Source: Cotesia glomerata (lineage: Eukaryota; Arthropoda; Insecta; Hymenoptera; Braconidae). Taken from it: DNA of 64,000 nt. The first letter of the stretch is position 1. The number at the start of each line of letters is the position of its first letter. Made by a program: the position numbers and the translations under genes. Of this stretch, positions 10,450 to 34,130 are shown piece by piece. The DNA lies in NCBI RefSeq assembly GCF_020080835.1, contig NW_025404017.1, positions 1 to 64,000 of the forward strand, given 5' to 3'. Under the pieces are notes generated by a model. That model was not told the DNA's origin. It saw only the letters and a list, made by a program, of their open reading frames with translations, and searched no databases.

Positions 10450-13366
10450 TCGTTCAACTTGCCGTCATCGCCAAGTCAAGATAATCATTAAATATGAGAA
10501 TCATCAATGCCGTCATCCATATCATAGGCCATCAAGGAACTAAGGCGTCAATTACTTCGATTATTACAGCATTATTATTTGGTATAATTTATTTTTTCAT
10601 TTTTTACTTTTCCACTATAAAAATGAATGATTTAAAAAAATTGGGAAGTTATTGGTTTCATCCCAATTTTCGAAAACTAAGTTCTCATCAGATCTTCATA
10701 TTTTGAAATCAAAAAAGCAGATCAGTTTATTTCTATGAAAATGTCATTATGCATGTATGTGTACGCGCGTGCATGTGTGAGGCGTACACTTTTGGATTAT
10801 CCAAAAGTTGTGGAAAATTTTCGAAATAAGTGTTTTCTTTTTGCTTAAGTTCAGATTTTCTTGTCAGATCATTTTAACTATTTTTTAAGGCCGAAGTTTG
10901 AAAAACTTAAAATCATGGAAATAAAGTCGAAAAAATTCTTTTGAGCTTAACTAATTTTTTGACTTATAGAAGACAACAATAGCTATAATTAAAGAAAAAA
11001 AAAAAAGCAAATTGAATGATATTTCGAGGAGTTTATAGTTATTTATTTACAAGCGCGTGAGCAGAACTGCATTTTTTTTACATTAAAAAATTCATATCTC
11101 GTAAACTATTGGTCGTAGAGACATCGGGCTTGGCTCATTTTAGTTGTTATTTAACTCTTTAAATTTAATTGACTGCATGTATTGACTACACAAATCAGAA
11201 TATTTTTTGGAGCATTAACCCTCGGAGTACACTGGAGGTCAGTTTGACGCCCAGAATATTTTTTATCCTAAAATATTTCTCGAAAATAGGTTCGTTTTTA
11301 ATTAATTTTTTCAACATTAAAAACTATTTAATTCAGGATAATAATGATTGTATTCAAAAGAGCATTGTTTTACCTACCAAAAATGTAATAACCTGAATTC
11401 CGATAAAATGCATAGTTTCTGAGATATAATTTTTCGAAAGTCAAGTGGTGTCAATTTGACCCCGTATGTACTCTAGTTCTCGAATTAGTTTAAGAGATAT
11501 CAATGTCGAAAAAATTTTTAAAAAGTGTTTTTTCACATAACTTCGAAAAATTTTCATCAGATCGTTTTTAAAGTGAAATGTTATAATCGTATGCATAACA
11601 AAATACGTTGAAAATTGCAAACTAAATCTAAATGAGTCGATATATTCACGAGATATTGCAATTCAAAATTGGTCGGCAGGGTCAACTATTGAAAAAATTT
11701 TTTTCATTCATTAATATAAATATATCACTAAATAGTGATGCTTTATTTTCACGATTTTAGAGTAGAATTATATTCATTAAAAGCTTTTATTTTAATTTGA
11801 AATATACAATTATTAAGAAGAAATGTTTCTCAAAAGAACATATTTTCATCACGATTTTAACAAATAAAAAAAATTTATTTTTAATATAATACGCATTTTT
11901 TTATATTGTTTAGATAAAATAAATTTTTGATTCCTGGGACGTTTTTTAGAGAGCTGCTTCATTGCTCAATAAAGACTACGAGACTTCGTATAATGAGGAT
12001 CTAAATTATAAAATAATATAAGATTCGGAGATTTCTCAATTTCTAAATTTTAGTTTGTGTGTGTATATTTATAATCCAATTATATTTTATGATTATTTAG
12101 TCTTTTTCATATATTTTAATATTATCACTTATTATAATATCTATCTAAATTAAATTCATACATTGAGAGTATTATAATTATCATATTTTTATAATTATTA
12201 TGTTTATTACAATTATATTCATGTAAATTATTCTTTATAATAAAAAAAGTTATATCTGATCAAAATTTTAGACGAGTTACTTAATTTTATATGTTTCTTT
12301 CATTACATTCCCTGTACTTTATTTATTAAATTATTTACTCTCTTATTGAATAAGTTATTTTAGAATATCAAATAATGTTTAAGAAAAAAAAATATACTTT
12401 AAAATTATTTTACACAAACTTAGTATCATATCTTATTCTAAAGATTTTATTGTAAAATAGAAATACTTAAATTTTTGAGGATGGAGATTTTCATTTAATT
12501 TTTTTATTTAATCTAAAAAACTTATGGCAAGGCAAAATATTGTACATTTATTTTTTAGAAAAATAAATCTCAGACTTGACACATTAGAAAAAATGTAAGA
12601 ATTAAAAAACATTTATAAAATTTATTCTAGCGTAATTATGATAAAAATCATGAGAACAAGCTTTATTTTTTATACCGAGTTTACTTATTTTTAAATTCTT
12701 TCAAATTTTAGAATGAAAACTTATTCTACTTTTCCATATTCAATTGTTTTACTCAAGGTAGGGACTTTGGATTATTTTTCTAGACTTATTCACTGAATTA
12801 ATAAAATGTTTTTTTTTTTTGTTGGTTTCGATGATCAAATTTTAAAATAAAAACTAAAACTATAAGAATTCGCCAAAAAAAAATAAATAAAGTAATCCTA
12901 AGTTTTATTTAGTCGTAGTAAAATATTTATTCTTGTAAACGTTAACAATTCAACTACTAAATACAAAATAAATATTTTTCACTATGAAGAATTTGTATCC
13001 ATTTACTTGAGTGTATATATAATTAAATAAGCATTTAACCTACACATGCGTTGTTTCTCTTTAATCAAGTCACATTCATTTTTTGATCCCAGTATCTGAC
13101 AAATATTACTCATTAATTGGTTTTTATTAACATATTGCTTAAGCAAACAAAATTTTTGAATTCCACTTTTATAATTTAGATGAAAAATATGAAAATATAT
13201 CATGTAAGCAAACTATTCGTAACGTGATTGGAGTGATTGGTCGAATATATCATAAGCATGAAAATATATGCAAACTCTATAGTCAGGCGCGCGCAAATTT
13301 AAATTCTAGTTATATTAATTTTGTGTAATTTGTACGGTAAATTCACAAAGTCTATAGAGGTTACAC
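10450..13366. other. 2.9-kb AT-rich intergenic region
   Basis: This contains the RNF146 3' untranslated region, a degraded piggyBac-like element (listed separately) and otherwise simple AT-rich DNA. Short open frames lack codon bias and splice signals. No RNA gene seen. Confidence 0.55.
11219..11475. mobile_element. Possible degraded piggyBac-like MITE
   Basis: A TTAA at 11215-11218 is followed by CCCTCGGAGTACACTGGAGG and GTCAGTTTGACGCC. About 230 bp further on, an inverted, imperfect version occurs (GTGTCAATTTGACCCCGTATG then TACTCTAG). The right terminal GGG-TTAA is not intact, so the right border is approximate. The architecture resembles the element at 2864-3799 (TTAA, CCC, GTCCA/GTCAG palindromic motif), but it is a different sequence family. 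Confidence 0.45.
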
Positions 13367-14065
13367 ATGGTAAAGATGACAGCGAATCAGGTTTGTATTT
13401 CTCTATTCTAAAAAAAAAAACAAAAAATAAAAATTACCTTCATTATTCTTAAATATAATTATTTGTTTCTACTAGAATCAAATTTTATATGATAAATTGA
13501 GTGACTTGATGATAAGTACACTAGAATTCATAGTTGGTGAAGACGAATATGCGCTCAAAAAAGTTAATTCTTGGGATGCAAGAATTTCGGAGCGGTGTTT
13601 GGTTAACTTGGCTAAACTAGGAATGCCATTCAAATACATAGGTAATTATTTAATGTACATATTTATTTTGTATAAAAATAATGATAACAATTAATTTAGC
13701 AGATATTTGATCATTTTAATAATTTTTGTAACAAATAAATTATGACAAAAAAATTTTTTTTAAATTGACATGCAAAAATTTTTAAAAATAAAAAATGTAT
13801 TTTTTTATAAATAATTTTTTGGAACAAATTTATTATTCAAAGAAAATTAAAAAATTTTAAAGTGAGCTAAATTTAATTTCATAAAATAATGAGTCAATTG
13901 TTTTCAGTGACGTCAGTAATCACTTCAAAAAAGGACGGCTATGAAAAACTAAATGTTTTTTCAACATGTTTTTGGAATAAAGACACGGATTTTAAGTGTA
14001 CTGTAAAATGGGAAAATAAGACTGTAATGTGTATTTTATCTATTTACGCATTAGCTTTGAATTAA
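13367..14065 (+). CDS. Tctex-type dynein light chain (DYNLT family)
   Basis: Tctex-1 light chains sit on the dynein intermediate chain and help couple cargo to cytoplasmic or axonemal dynein. Exons: 13367-13390, 13476-13641, 13908-14065; 115 residues, the usual size of the family. The C-terminal half is diagnostic: CFWNKDTDFKCTVKWENKT followed by a hydrophobic beta strand (MCILSIYALAL), matching insect Dlc90F-like chains. The N-terminal half has the expected helix (LMISTLEFIVG) and KVNSWDARISERCL, MPFKYI. The first coding exon is only eight codons and the start could lie at either of its two ATGs. The protein is clearly diverged from the canonical light chain, so it may be a paralogue, for instance testis- or cilium-specific. 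Confidence 0.88.
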
Positions 14066-15840
14066 ACTACATAATTTTTTTAATTTTCTTGTCTAGATAT
14101 ATAATCCGTTAAGTAAATACAGCTAAGCAACATTATTTCCATATATTATCTTTTATCTCATTTATTTTATTTTATTTATATTTGGTAATTTAATACCGTA
14201 AGGCAGTTAGCAATCTAAATTCAATTGAAATTAATCATCCTATCTTAAATTACTTATGTGATGTGTTTATCCATAAATCTTGATAGCTGACGTCCAACAA
14301 TTTTTTCATTTTTAAATATGTAAACAAATTACATATGTTAGTAAAATTATACAAAGGATTTTAAAGATCAGTTAGTGAAAATTTCGAAATAATTTTATTT
14401 TTGTAATACATTCATTTATTTGTTTGAAAATTTCCTGATGTTATAATAACTTTCTCAGTCTTAAAAATATATGACAAATTTTTAGCTTTTATATTTACTG
14501 TACTATTAAATAAATAATATAAAAATATATAGATACATTTGTTATATAAATTTTAACATGATGTAAGTTATATTATAATTCATAATAAATCCATGAAAAA
14601 AGCTTAAAAAAATCTAAATCGATTAATATTTAAAAATTCTTTATTGTTTATAAAATGTAACTTGTATATAAAAACTCGCTTTCCATAAATATTTTGTTAT
14701 ATTTATAACAAATAAATTGTTATTTTTTAATAAATAAAAAATAAAATTAGTTACGATTTGTTATTGTTATTGTTTTAAAAATATAAGTAGACTTAGACAA
14801 TGAATCTATTCATTTGTTTCTATATAAAGCATACAAATCGTATATACATATACATTGACAGAAAGAATATTCTATTATAGAGAAAAAAAAGCCGGTAAAA
14901 TTTCTAAGAATTCTGTATCAAGTAATACATTTAAATATACCAAAACATAGTTAGGGCTTACAGAGATACTTGATGCGTTTGTGTATGCGTGTTGTGTGTT
15001 GTGTTTAGGTGTGCGTTTGCATTTACAGCCGAATCTCGTTATGAGTCCTATTAGTGTCTCTCTCATGTTAACGCGAGTCAGATTAGAAAAAAAGTAACAA
15101 ATACGACTCATAATAAGACTCGATTGTAATTTCCACCTTCCACGATAAAAATTGAGGAACGAAAAATGCGGCGCCACATTCGACTGTTGAGTATTCTCCA
15201 TTTAACCGCCGTGAGTTAAAATGAGTTGGCGAGTATTTCTATCCTTCTCTAAAATTCGAGCTACTCGAATGAGTTGAGACTTGGTCGCACAGCGCACACA
15301 CCTCTCGAAATTCCTCTTGATTCCGCCGTTATTTCGCATTGAACAATGGACGCTGCAACATCGTGTGTAGGGTTACGAGCCAGTTCAGTTAAAAAGATCA
15401 ACAGCGTAGTAGTATAAACGGGAGAGAGAATTAAGTATATGATAAATGTTTGTGCGATAACAGTGATATTGATTAAGAATTATATAAATAATAAAAACAT
15501 AAAATACCATCGAATATTTATCCGAGAAGTAAGTTTGCACCGTGTTGGTGTATTCAATATAGCTTATTAAAAGAAAAAAAAAAAAAGATAGATTTTATTG
15601 TCGAATGAAAGACCTACATATTTACGAAAGTACTGCTGCGTGGCTTAGTTACGTTGCGGAATATTAATGAATAGCTGCGACTAGCGAGAGGTAATTATTA
15701 ATTATTAAAAGTATTACATTTAATGATAATAAAGATTAGTAATAAGTAGTTAGGGTTTTAATAATAATAATAATAATCATAAAATCAACGTTTCCAGTGG
15801 CTAATGCAGTAAGTAAATCGTGTACAACTACGGCAAAAAA
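14066..15840. promoter_or_regulatory. tud: Intergenic region and 5' leader of tud
   Basis: 14066 to about 15000 is AT-rich 3' flank of the dynein gene. From about 15000 the composition changes and there is a GT-rich run (14984-15012). An insect initiator-like TCAGTT lies near 15384, which would give a leader of about 450 bp to the tud ATG at 15841. The 108-codon minus-strand open frame over 14875-15201 has no coding signs. Confidence 0.4.
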
Positions 15841-27916
<12,076 letters not shown>

Positions 27917-29160
27917 AATTATATAGATAAAAGTAATCAGCAATATCTATCAACAGTTAATAATTCTATTTTACTAACATTTTTCTTTAAGTTTTTTGTT
28001 TTTATAATTTTAAAATGAAATTATTAATTATTATAATGTGCCACTTTATGATTTATCCAAAGATATTGAAACTATATAATAAGTTTTTTTTTTATATTTT
28101 TATTACGTTAGTTTAATTACTTTCATTTATTTATTTTGTTCGTTATAAAAAAAAAAGTGCCTGGAGCAATTTAAGAATACTATGTTCAGTTATTAATCAA
28201 TATGAAATTATCTTGAAAATTAAAAAAAAAAATAAATTTCAACAGTTGAAAATTAAAAAAAAATAATTTTTATTATGATTATATTTTTTTTATTTATGTT
28301 AATTTAAATATCTCTATTTTGTTTGCTATTAATTAATAAAAAATGTAATAGTAATTTATGCAAAAATTATTTTTCATATTATGTATTCGTGATATAAATA
28401 AAGTGAAAAAAATTTTGAAAATTATTAGAAAATGTAAGCTTGAGATAACTCAGATATGGTTCTAAATGTTAATTTCAATGATTAATATTTAATTATCAGA
28501 ATAAGGAATAAATAAATAAATTATAGTTATTTAAAATTTATAAATTTCTATTTATTAAATTTAATATAGAAATAAGCTTTTTTTGAACTTCCGACTTTCA
28601 TTGTATATTTAAGCAGCTCAAATTAATTTTTATAATAAAATGTTTAATAAAATGATCTCACTGTTTACTTTTATTAACAGTATATTTCTCTACTCTAGTT
28701 GATTGACATTATTTTAGGTACAAAATTTATAAGTATTTATATTTAGATTACTCTTTTACTATAGATTTGTTTTCTTTGAGATTTATTTTTAAAAATCCTA
28801 ATATTCCCGCAAAGTTGGTGCTGTGCTGCTGCGTAACGGCAATAGTAAAAAGAATATAAACAATTTCATAACCTTAAAATTTTTATTGTAAGGTAAACAA
28901 TAATTAAGAATACTTGAATTTAAATTGATATCTTGATAGATTGTAAGAAATTTTAATTTTTTATGACTATATGTGTTATAAAATGTTTCCATTTTATAAA
29001 AGTGAATATTGATATTCCCATCAATATTTATCGAAATGTAAGTAAAATTTCTTGTAGTTATGTTTTATTTATATTTCTCTTTTAATTTTTTTTTTATATA
29101 AATATAGATTTAAATACTGATTATCAATATTGTCTATTTAGATCATTTCTATTGAATAAT
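27917..29160. promoter_or_regulatory. tud 3' region and promoter/leader of the downstream pair
   Basis: AT-rich. An AATAAA near 28395 could serve tud. A non-coding exon probably ends near 29038 (GAAAT|gtaagtaaa) and joins at tttag|ATCATTTC (29151), giving the leader of the small ORF at 29161. A short antisense open frame at 28798-28992 looks spurious. Confidence 0.45.
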
Positions 29161-29415
29161 ATGAATCCATCATTATCACCGACAACATTAGGAACATCGT
29201 CAGGTCGAAGTGATTCGCAAGATTCAGGTCTGAACACAAGTGGAACTCCAATTGCAAAAATATTAAATCACATGAAACACGAATTGCAAGTGCAAAATCA
29301 AAAGAAAAAGTTAGAGAATGAATTACATGTCAAACGTGTCCAGTCACTGAGAAAAGAGTTAGAGTACTTGAAAGTTACCGAGTGGAGATATCAACCCATC
29401 GATGGATACAAATAG
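29161..29415 (+). CDS. Small coiled-coil protein, possibly co-transcribed with armi
   Basis: 84 codons from ATG to TAG. The N-terminal third is Ser/Thr/Gly-rich and disordered (SGRSDSQDSGLNTSGTP), followed by a charged helix with coiled-coil spacing (MKHELQVQNQKKKLENELHV, SLRKELEYLK) and a short C-terminal motif TEWRYQPIDGYK. Codon use and composition look coding, and an acceptor sits just upstream. I do not recognise the family. Its stop is 91 bp from the armi start codon, leaving no obvious room for a separate promoter, so it may be the first cistron of a shared mRNA or overlap the armi leader. Confidence 0.72.
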   Translation: MNPSLSPTTLGTSSGRSDSQDSGLNTSGTPIAKILNHMKHELQVQNQKKKLENELHVKRVQSLRKELEYLKVTEWRYQPIDGYK

Positions 29416-29506
29416 TTACAATTTTAATTCTCAAACAAAAATTCTTTAAAAAGTCTATAAATAATTTTTTAAACGATTTATCAATTTATAATAAAAACAT
29501 TAAAAA

Positions 29507-32500
29507 ATGTTTTCTTTACTAGTTAATGCTGCCAAATATATTTGGGGTAAGACTGATGAACCAAATATTGACGAAATAATAACTAAACTCGAAAGTTTTA
29601 ATGACGACATATATAACGACGATGATAATTTGATTGAAGAAAATGAAAATCATAATTTTGAAGGATGTTTTTACAGAAATGGAACAATAACATCGATCAC
29701 AGCGGATACTATTTTGATAGACGACCGTTACATTTGTGACATTTCAAACTCACCAACTAATAACTTAGAAAAGGGATTAAAAGTTCATTATTTGGCTTAT
29801 CAAACCAGCCAAGATGATATCAAAGTCCGTAAAATAATATCAATAGTTAGTGACTTTTGGGACGTAAATGATGATGGTGATTTAATCAGTAATAATGATA
29901 AGAACCAGATTATACGTAAAACTATTGTTTGTAAAGTAATGAAACGTGATGGTCGCAAAGTACATTTAGAACCGATTAATACGATAATTAATTTAGACAA
30001 AGCAGATGCTACATTCGTGCCCTACCGAGGTGATTGGGTGCAAGTAGAGTCACTAGTTGAATTGAACGAAAATTCTGGTGATTTGGGTGGTGAAGTTTTG
30101 GAGGTCAGTAAAATATATCCATTGCGATCTACGATAAAAATAGGATTGATAACAAAGTATGATCAATTGAAAGGAGTCGGAAATGTTGACAGCGACATGA
30201 TATTCAGTAAAGTTGCGTGCCAACCGGGGTACATTCCTTGTGAGGGTGATAAAGTTGTTTGCGACAGTATTGAAAGTGACCAGGGAGTTTACACATGGAG
30301 ATGCCTAACCGTTGTACCGCTAATTCAGGTAGACAATACTGGAAAATCAGTCGCCTCGGTTAATAGTACCAGTCAGGTGAATGAAGATAATTTAAACACG
30401 CTTTTGAAAAATAAAAATGGTATTAGTATTACTGAAGATTTAAATTTTAATTTAGAATTTAATGAAGAAAAAAAATTAGATATAACTATTACAAATAATT
30501 CAAATAACAGTTACACTTTAACCAAAGGCGTATTCATGTCTAAGAAATCTCAATCTCAACTATCATTACTCTCTCCAGAAATAAATAAAAGTACTAAATT
30601 ATGCCCTGGTGATTCAGTAGTTTATACATTTTTGTGTACAGCTAAATTTATCGGAGCTACAAAGGAACTTTTTATATTTTGTTTCAACAGCTTTACAATC
30701 GGGCGTATGTTTGAGATAAACGTTAATGCTAAAAGTGTGTCAGTAGATAGAAATCCTGATGATAAAAATTACAATAACGATAGATTGGTAAGACATGATG
30801 TCTTTGATCAAGAGTTTTATATACCGGGAGTACGTCCATGTAAAGCACCAAATTTTATAAAAGTACGTTCTGGAGTCTATCGAATTCCTCAACGTTATTG
30901 GAGCATAATACTGCCTTGTATCAATGATAAAATGTCTGCAATTGAACTAGAAGGCGTTGTTGGGGAAGCACTGCCGTTTTTAAATGACACATTGACTCTT
31001 CAAAATTACCGCGACCGCTTTCACGCCTTGCTGTATCTGGAGGAAATGAATCTTACGATTGAAATGCAAAAGTATGATATGGATAGTTCTGTAATGATAC
31101 CTGGCGGAGAATTTTTAATCCTCAAAGTTCCTGGGTTAGCAGAAAAACGCCCGTCGCTCATTATTGGAGATCGTGTTGTTGTTTCCTTTAAATGGGACTC
31201 TAGTGGTGGAAAAATAAAAAATGAAGGGTTTGTTCACAAAGTTAAAAATTCAGAAATATTGCTTAAGTTTAATCCTGAATTTCACAATACTTACAATGGT
31301 GAAGACTGTCAGATTATTTTTAAAAGTTCGTATTCTGGACTTTCACGTGCTCATAATGCAATAAACCTTGCTATTAATAATTTAGGTGTTGAAATTTTGT
31401 TTCCCACTTCGGTCAATGAAAAAGAGTCGCAGATTGATCTAGAAGAAAACGTTCCAGACGAAAAACCCAAGTATGTTAAAAAAACGAATGAATCGTTATC
31501 ATCGGGGACGTCTTCTGGTGAATCCACGCCTCTACAAAATAGAAAATCACGAGCTTCAGACAGATTATTAAAAGTATTATCTGAAATAGATTCTAAAGAA
31601 AAAGAAAAAAATAAAAAAAAAGACAATTTGGATTCAGAAATAATAATTAATTCATGTAAATTGCAAATAAAAAAACGTAAATTAATTTGGTTCAATAAAC
31701 AACTTAATTATTATCAAAAAGAAGCTGTAAGGAATATACTACGTGGTATTGCTCGACCACTTCCATATGTAATTTTTGGACCTCCGGGAACTGGTAAGAC
31801 CATAACATTGTGTGAAGCTATTTTACAAATCCTTACATGTATTCCTGACAGTCGAATACTTATAGCGACACCCTCCAACAGCTCCGCTAATTTAATTGCT
31901 GAGCGTTTACTCGACAGTAATGCTTTGAAGCCTGGTGATTTGGTGCGATTGGTTGCTCATCATTGTCTGAGTGATGATTCGATACCTGAACGCCTTTTAC
32001 CTTACTGTGCAACTGGTGACTTGGCTGCTGAAGGATCGTCCAAGAGATTCGAATACACTGGATCCGGTCCTATGATTAATTGCACGATGAGTGTGCTAGG
32101 CAGACATCGAATTACAATCGGCACATGTATTGCTCTGGGTTTATTGCACAATATGGGTTTTCCACGCGGCCATTTTTCGCATATTCTCGTCGATGAAGCT
32201 GGTCAGGCAACTGAGCCAGAAATTATGGTTCCTTTATCCTTTATTCATTCAGATACTGGACAAATAGTGCTTGCAGGAGATCCGATGCAACTTGGGCCAG
32301 TGGTATCAAGTAGACTCGCAGAACATTTTGGACTTGCTGAGTCATTTCTTGTGCGACTACTCCAACAGTTTCCTTATCAACGTGATAATGAAGGATTTGA
32401 GACGGGTTTTGATCCTCGATTGATCACAAAACTTGTTATCAACTATCGAAGTCTTCCCGAAATTTTAGAATTGCCAAATTCGCTGTTTTATGATTCGGAA

Positions 32501-33182
32501 TTGGTTTCCATTGTTAGTAAAACAGATAGCCCAGAAGCCGAAATTTTAAAATCAATAGCCGATGATTTGCCTCCGCGTGATGGTCAACCACCGGCTGTTA
32601 TTTTTCACGGTGTCAATGGAGAAAATCGTCAGGATTCCGATAGTCCAAGTTGGTATAATCCCGCTGAAGCCACTCAAGTTTATATTTATCTGTTGAAACT
32701 TTATAAACGCGGATTCAATGAAAATGACATTGGAATTATTACGCCTTATCAAAAACAAGTAAGTCTTATTGTTTTTATTAATGATGATGGTGTTTTTTTT
32801 TGGTTTTTATATTAATTAAATTATTTTCTGACAGGTTGCTCAAATACGTTCATTACTTTGGGAGTTGGACATGCAGTTGCCAAAAGTTGGAAGTGTTGAA
32901 GAATTTCAGGGTCAAGAACGAAAAATAATCATATTGTCAACAGTAAGATCTTGTAATGATTTTATCGGTAATGATGCTCGGCATGCACTTGGTTTTGTTG
33001 CTTCGCCACGGCGATTAAATGTCGCAATTACACGACCACGTGCTCTATTAATTATAATTGGTAATCCATTTTTGTTAACTAAAGATCCGTGTTGGAGAAG
33101 TGTATTGACTTATTGTCTTAAAAATGATTCTTATATTGGCTGTAATTTTTCTATGTCATATGATGATCACGTTGATAATTAA
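29507..33182 (+). CDS. armi: Armitage/MOV10L1-type SF1 RNA helicase
   Basis: Armitage is an ATP-dependent RNA helicase that acts with Piwi and Zucchini in primary piRNA biogenesis at cytoplasmic Yb bodies and mitochondria. Exons: 29507-32758 and 32835-33182; 1199 residues against about 1190 in fly. The N-terminus (MFSLLVNAAKYIWGK) resembles that of MOV10L1/Armi proteins, supporting this ATG. The helicase core has Walker A GPPGTGKT (about residue 758), motif Ia ATPSNSSANL, Walker B VDEAGQATEPE (about 896), motif III LAGDPMQLGPV, motif V VEEFQGQERKIIILSTVR and motif VI NVAITRPRALLIIIG. The intron donor is CAA|gtaagt and the acceptor gacag|GTT. An AATAAA near 33403 could end the transcript. It is convergent with eIF3e. 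Confidence 0.94.
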
Positions 33183-34130
33183 TTTGAAGAAGTTTAAAGT
33201 TTAAAGAAAAGTTAATTTCTCAGTTTCAAGTTCTTATTTTTTACCATATTCTAGGTTATAAATTTATTTAGTTTAATATCACTAATTTATTATAAATATT
33301 AAGTGTTAATCATGATATAATACATCAATTAACTTAATTATGAATATAGTGATGCTCAGGGAACTTTTTTAATTTAATGATACATTTTTTCTTAATTTTT
33401 AGAAAATAAAGTTTGTGTGTTGAATTAATAAAAATTTAATAAATAAGATTACCATTTATTAACGTGAATTCCATATAAAAAGAAGGGTAATTAAATTTTA
33501 TAATATTTTTGTATTTCGATTTATTCAAATTAGTTATGAGTTCACACAAAATCTGATGTATTTATTGAAATATAAAATTAATAAATATTAATTCATGCAT
33601 CAATTAACATCTGTACAAAAAGTCTTATTCAAACTACCATTAAATTACGTTTTAGTCATGAATAATCAGTTGAAAAAAAAAATTTTAAATTTCACATATT
33701 TTTATAATTTTTCAGCAATAATTTCGAATAATTATCTGTTTTAGACAATAATTTAATAAATCTTTGATTTATTCAAAAAAAATTTTTTTCAGCCTAATAA
33801 GAATATAAATATTCAATTAATTTCAAGTTAAAATTTGTAAAAATATTGATTATATTTCATTAAATAAACCAAAGAATTATTAAATAATAAAATCTATGAA
33901 AACATTTCAATAATAAAACGAAATTCATTTTGAGTTACAGATATTTGGACGGCTGAGAAATAGAATAATTAATAACTAACAAAATTAGATAAATCAATCG
34001 ATTCATTTCTCAGCCGTCCAAATTAATAATCTAAAAATCATTTGATGATTTGAAATTTTTTTTAAAATTCTGATGAATAGCATTGATGATAAAAATAAAT
34101 AACCGGTTCGTTTTGAGTACTGTTAGAAAA
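33183..34130. other. Convergent 3' region between armi and eIF3e
   Basis: AT-rich 3' flanks of two converging genes. It contains a strong inverted repeat (33943-34023, listed separately). No ORF or element ends otherwise. Confidence 0.5.
33943..34023. repeat. Perfect 19-bp inverted repeat with 43-nt loop
   Basis: ATTTGGACGGCTGAGAAAT (33943-33961) is the exact complement of 34005-34023. The arms are markedly more GC-rich than the AT-rich surroundings. It could be a hairpin in either 3' UTR, or a small MITE remnant. Confidence 0.85.

Noticed and set aside
14875..15201. 108-codon open frame on the minus strand
   Set aside because: No recognisable domain, no splice context, odd composition; lies in the tud upstream region and is best seen as chance.
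15820..15840. Upstream start of Tudor at an in-frame GTG
   Set aside because: Eukaryotic initiation at GTG is unlikely; the ATG at 15841 follows directly in an AAAAAA context.
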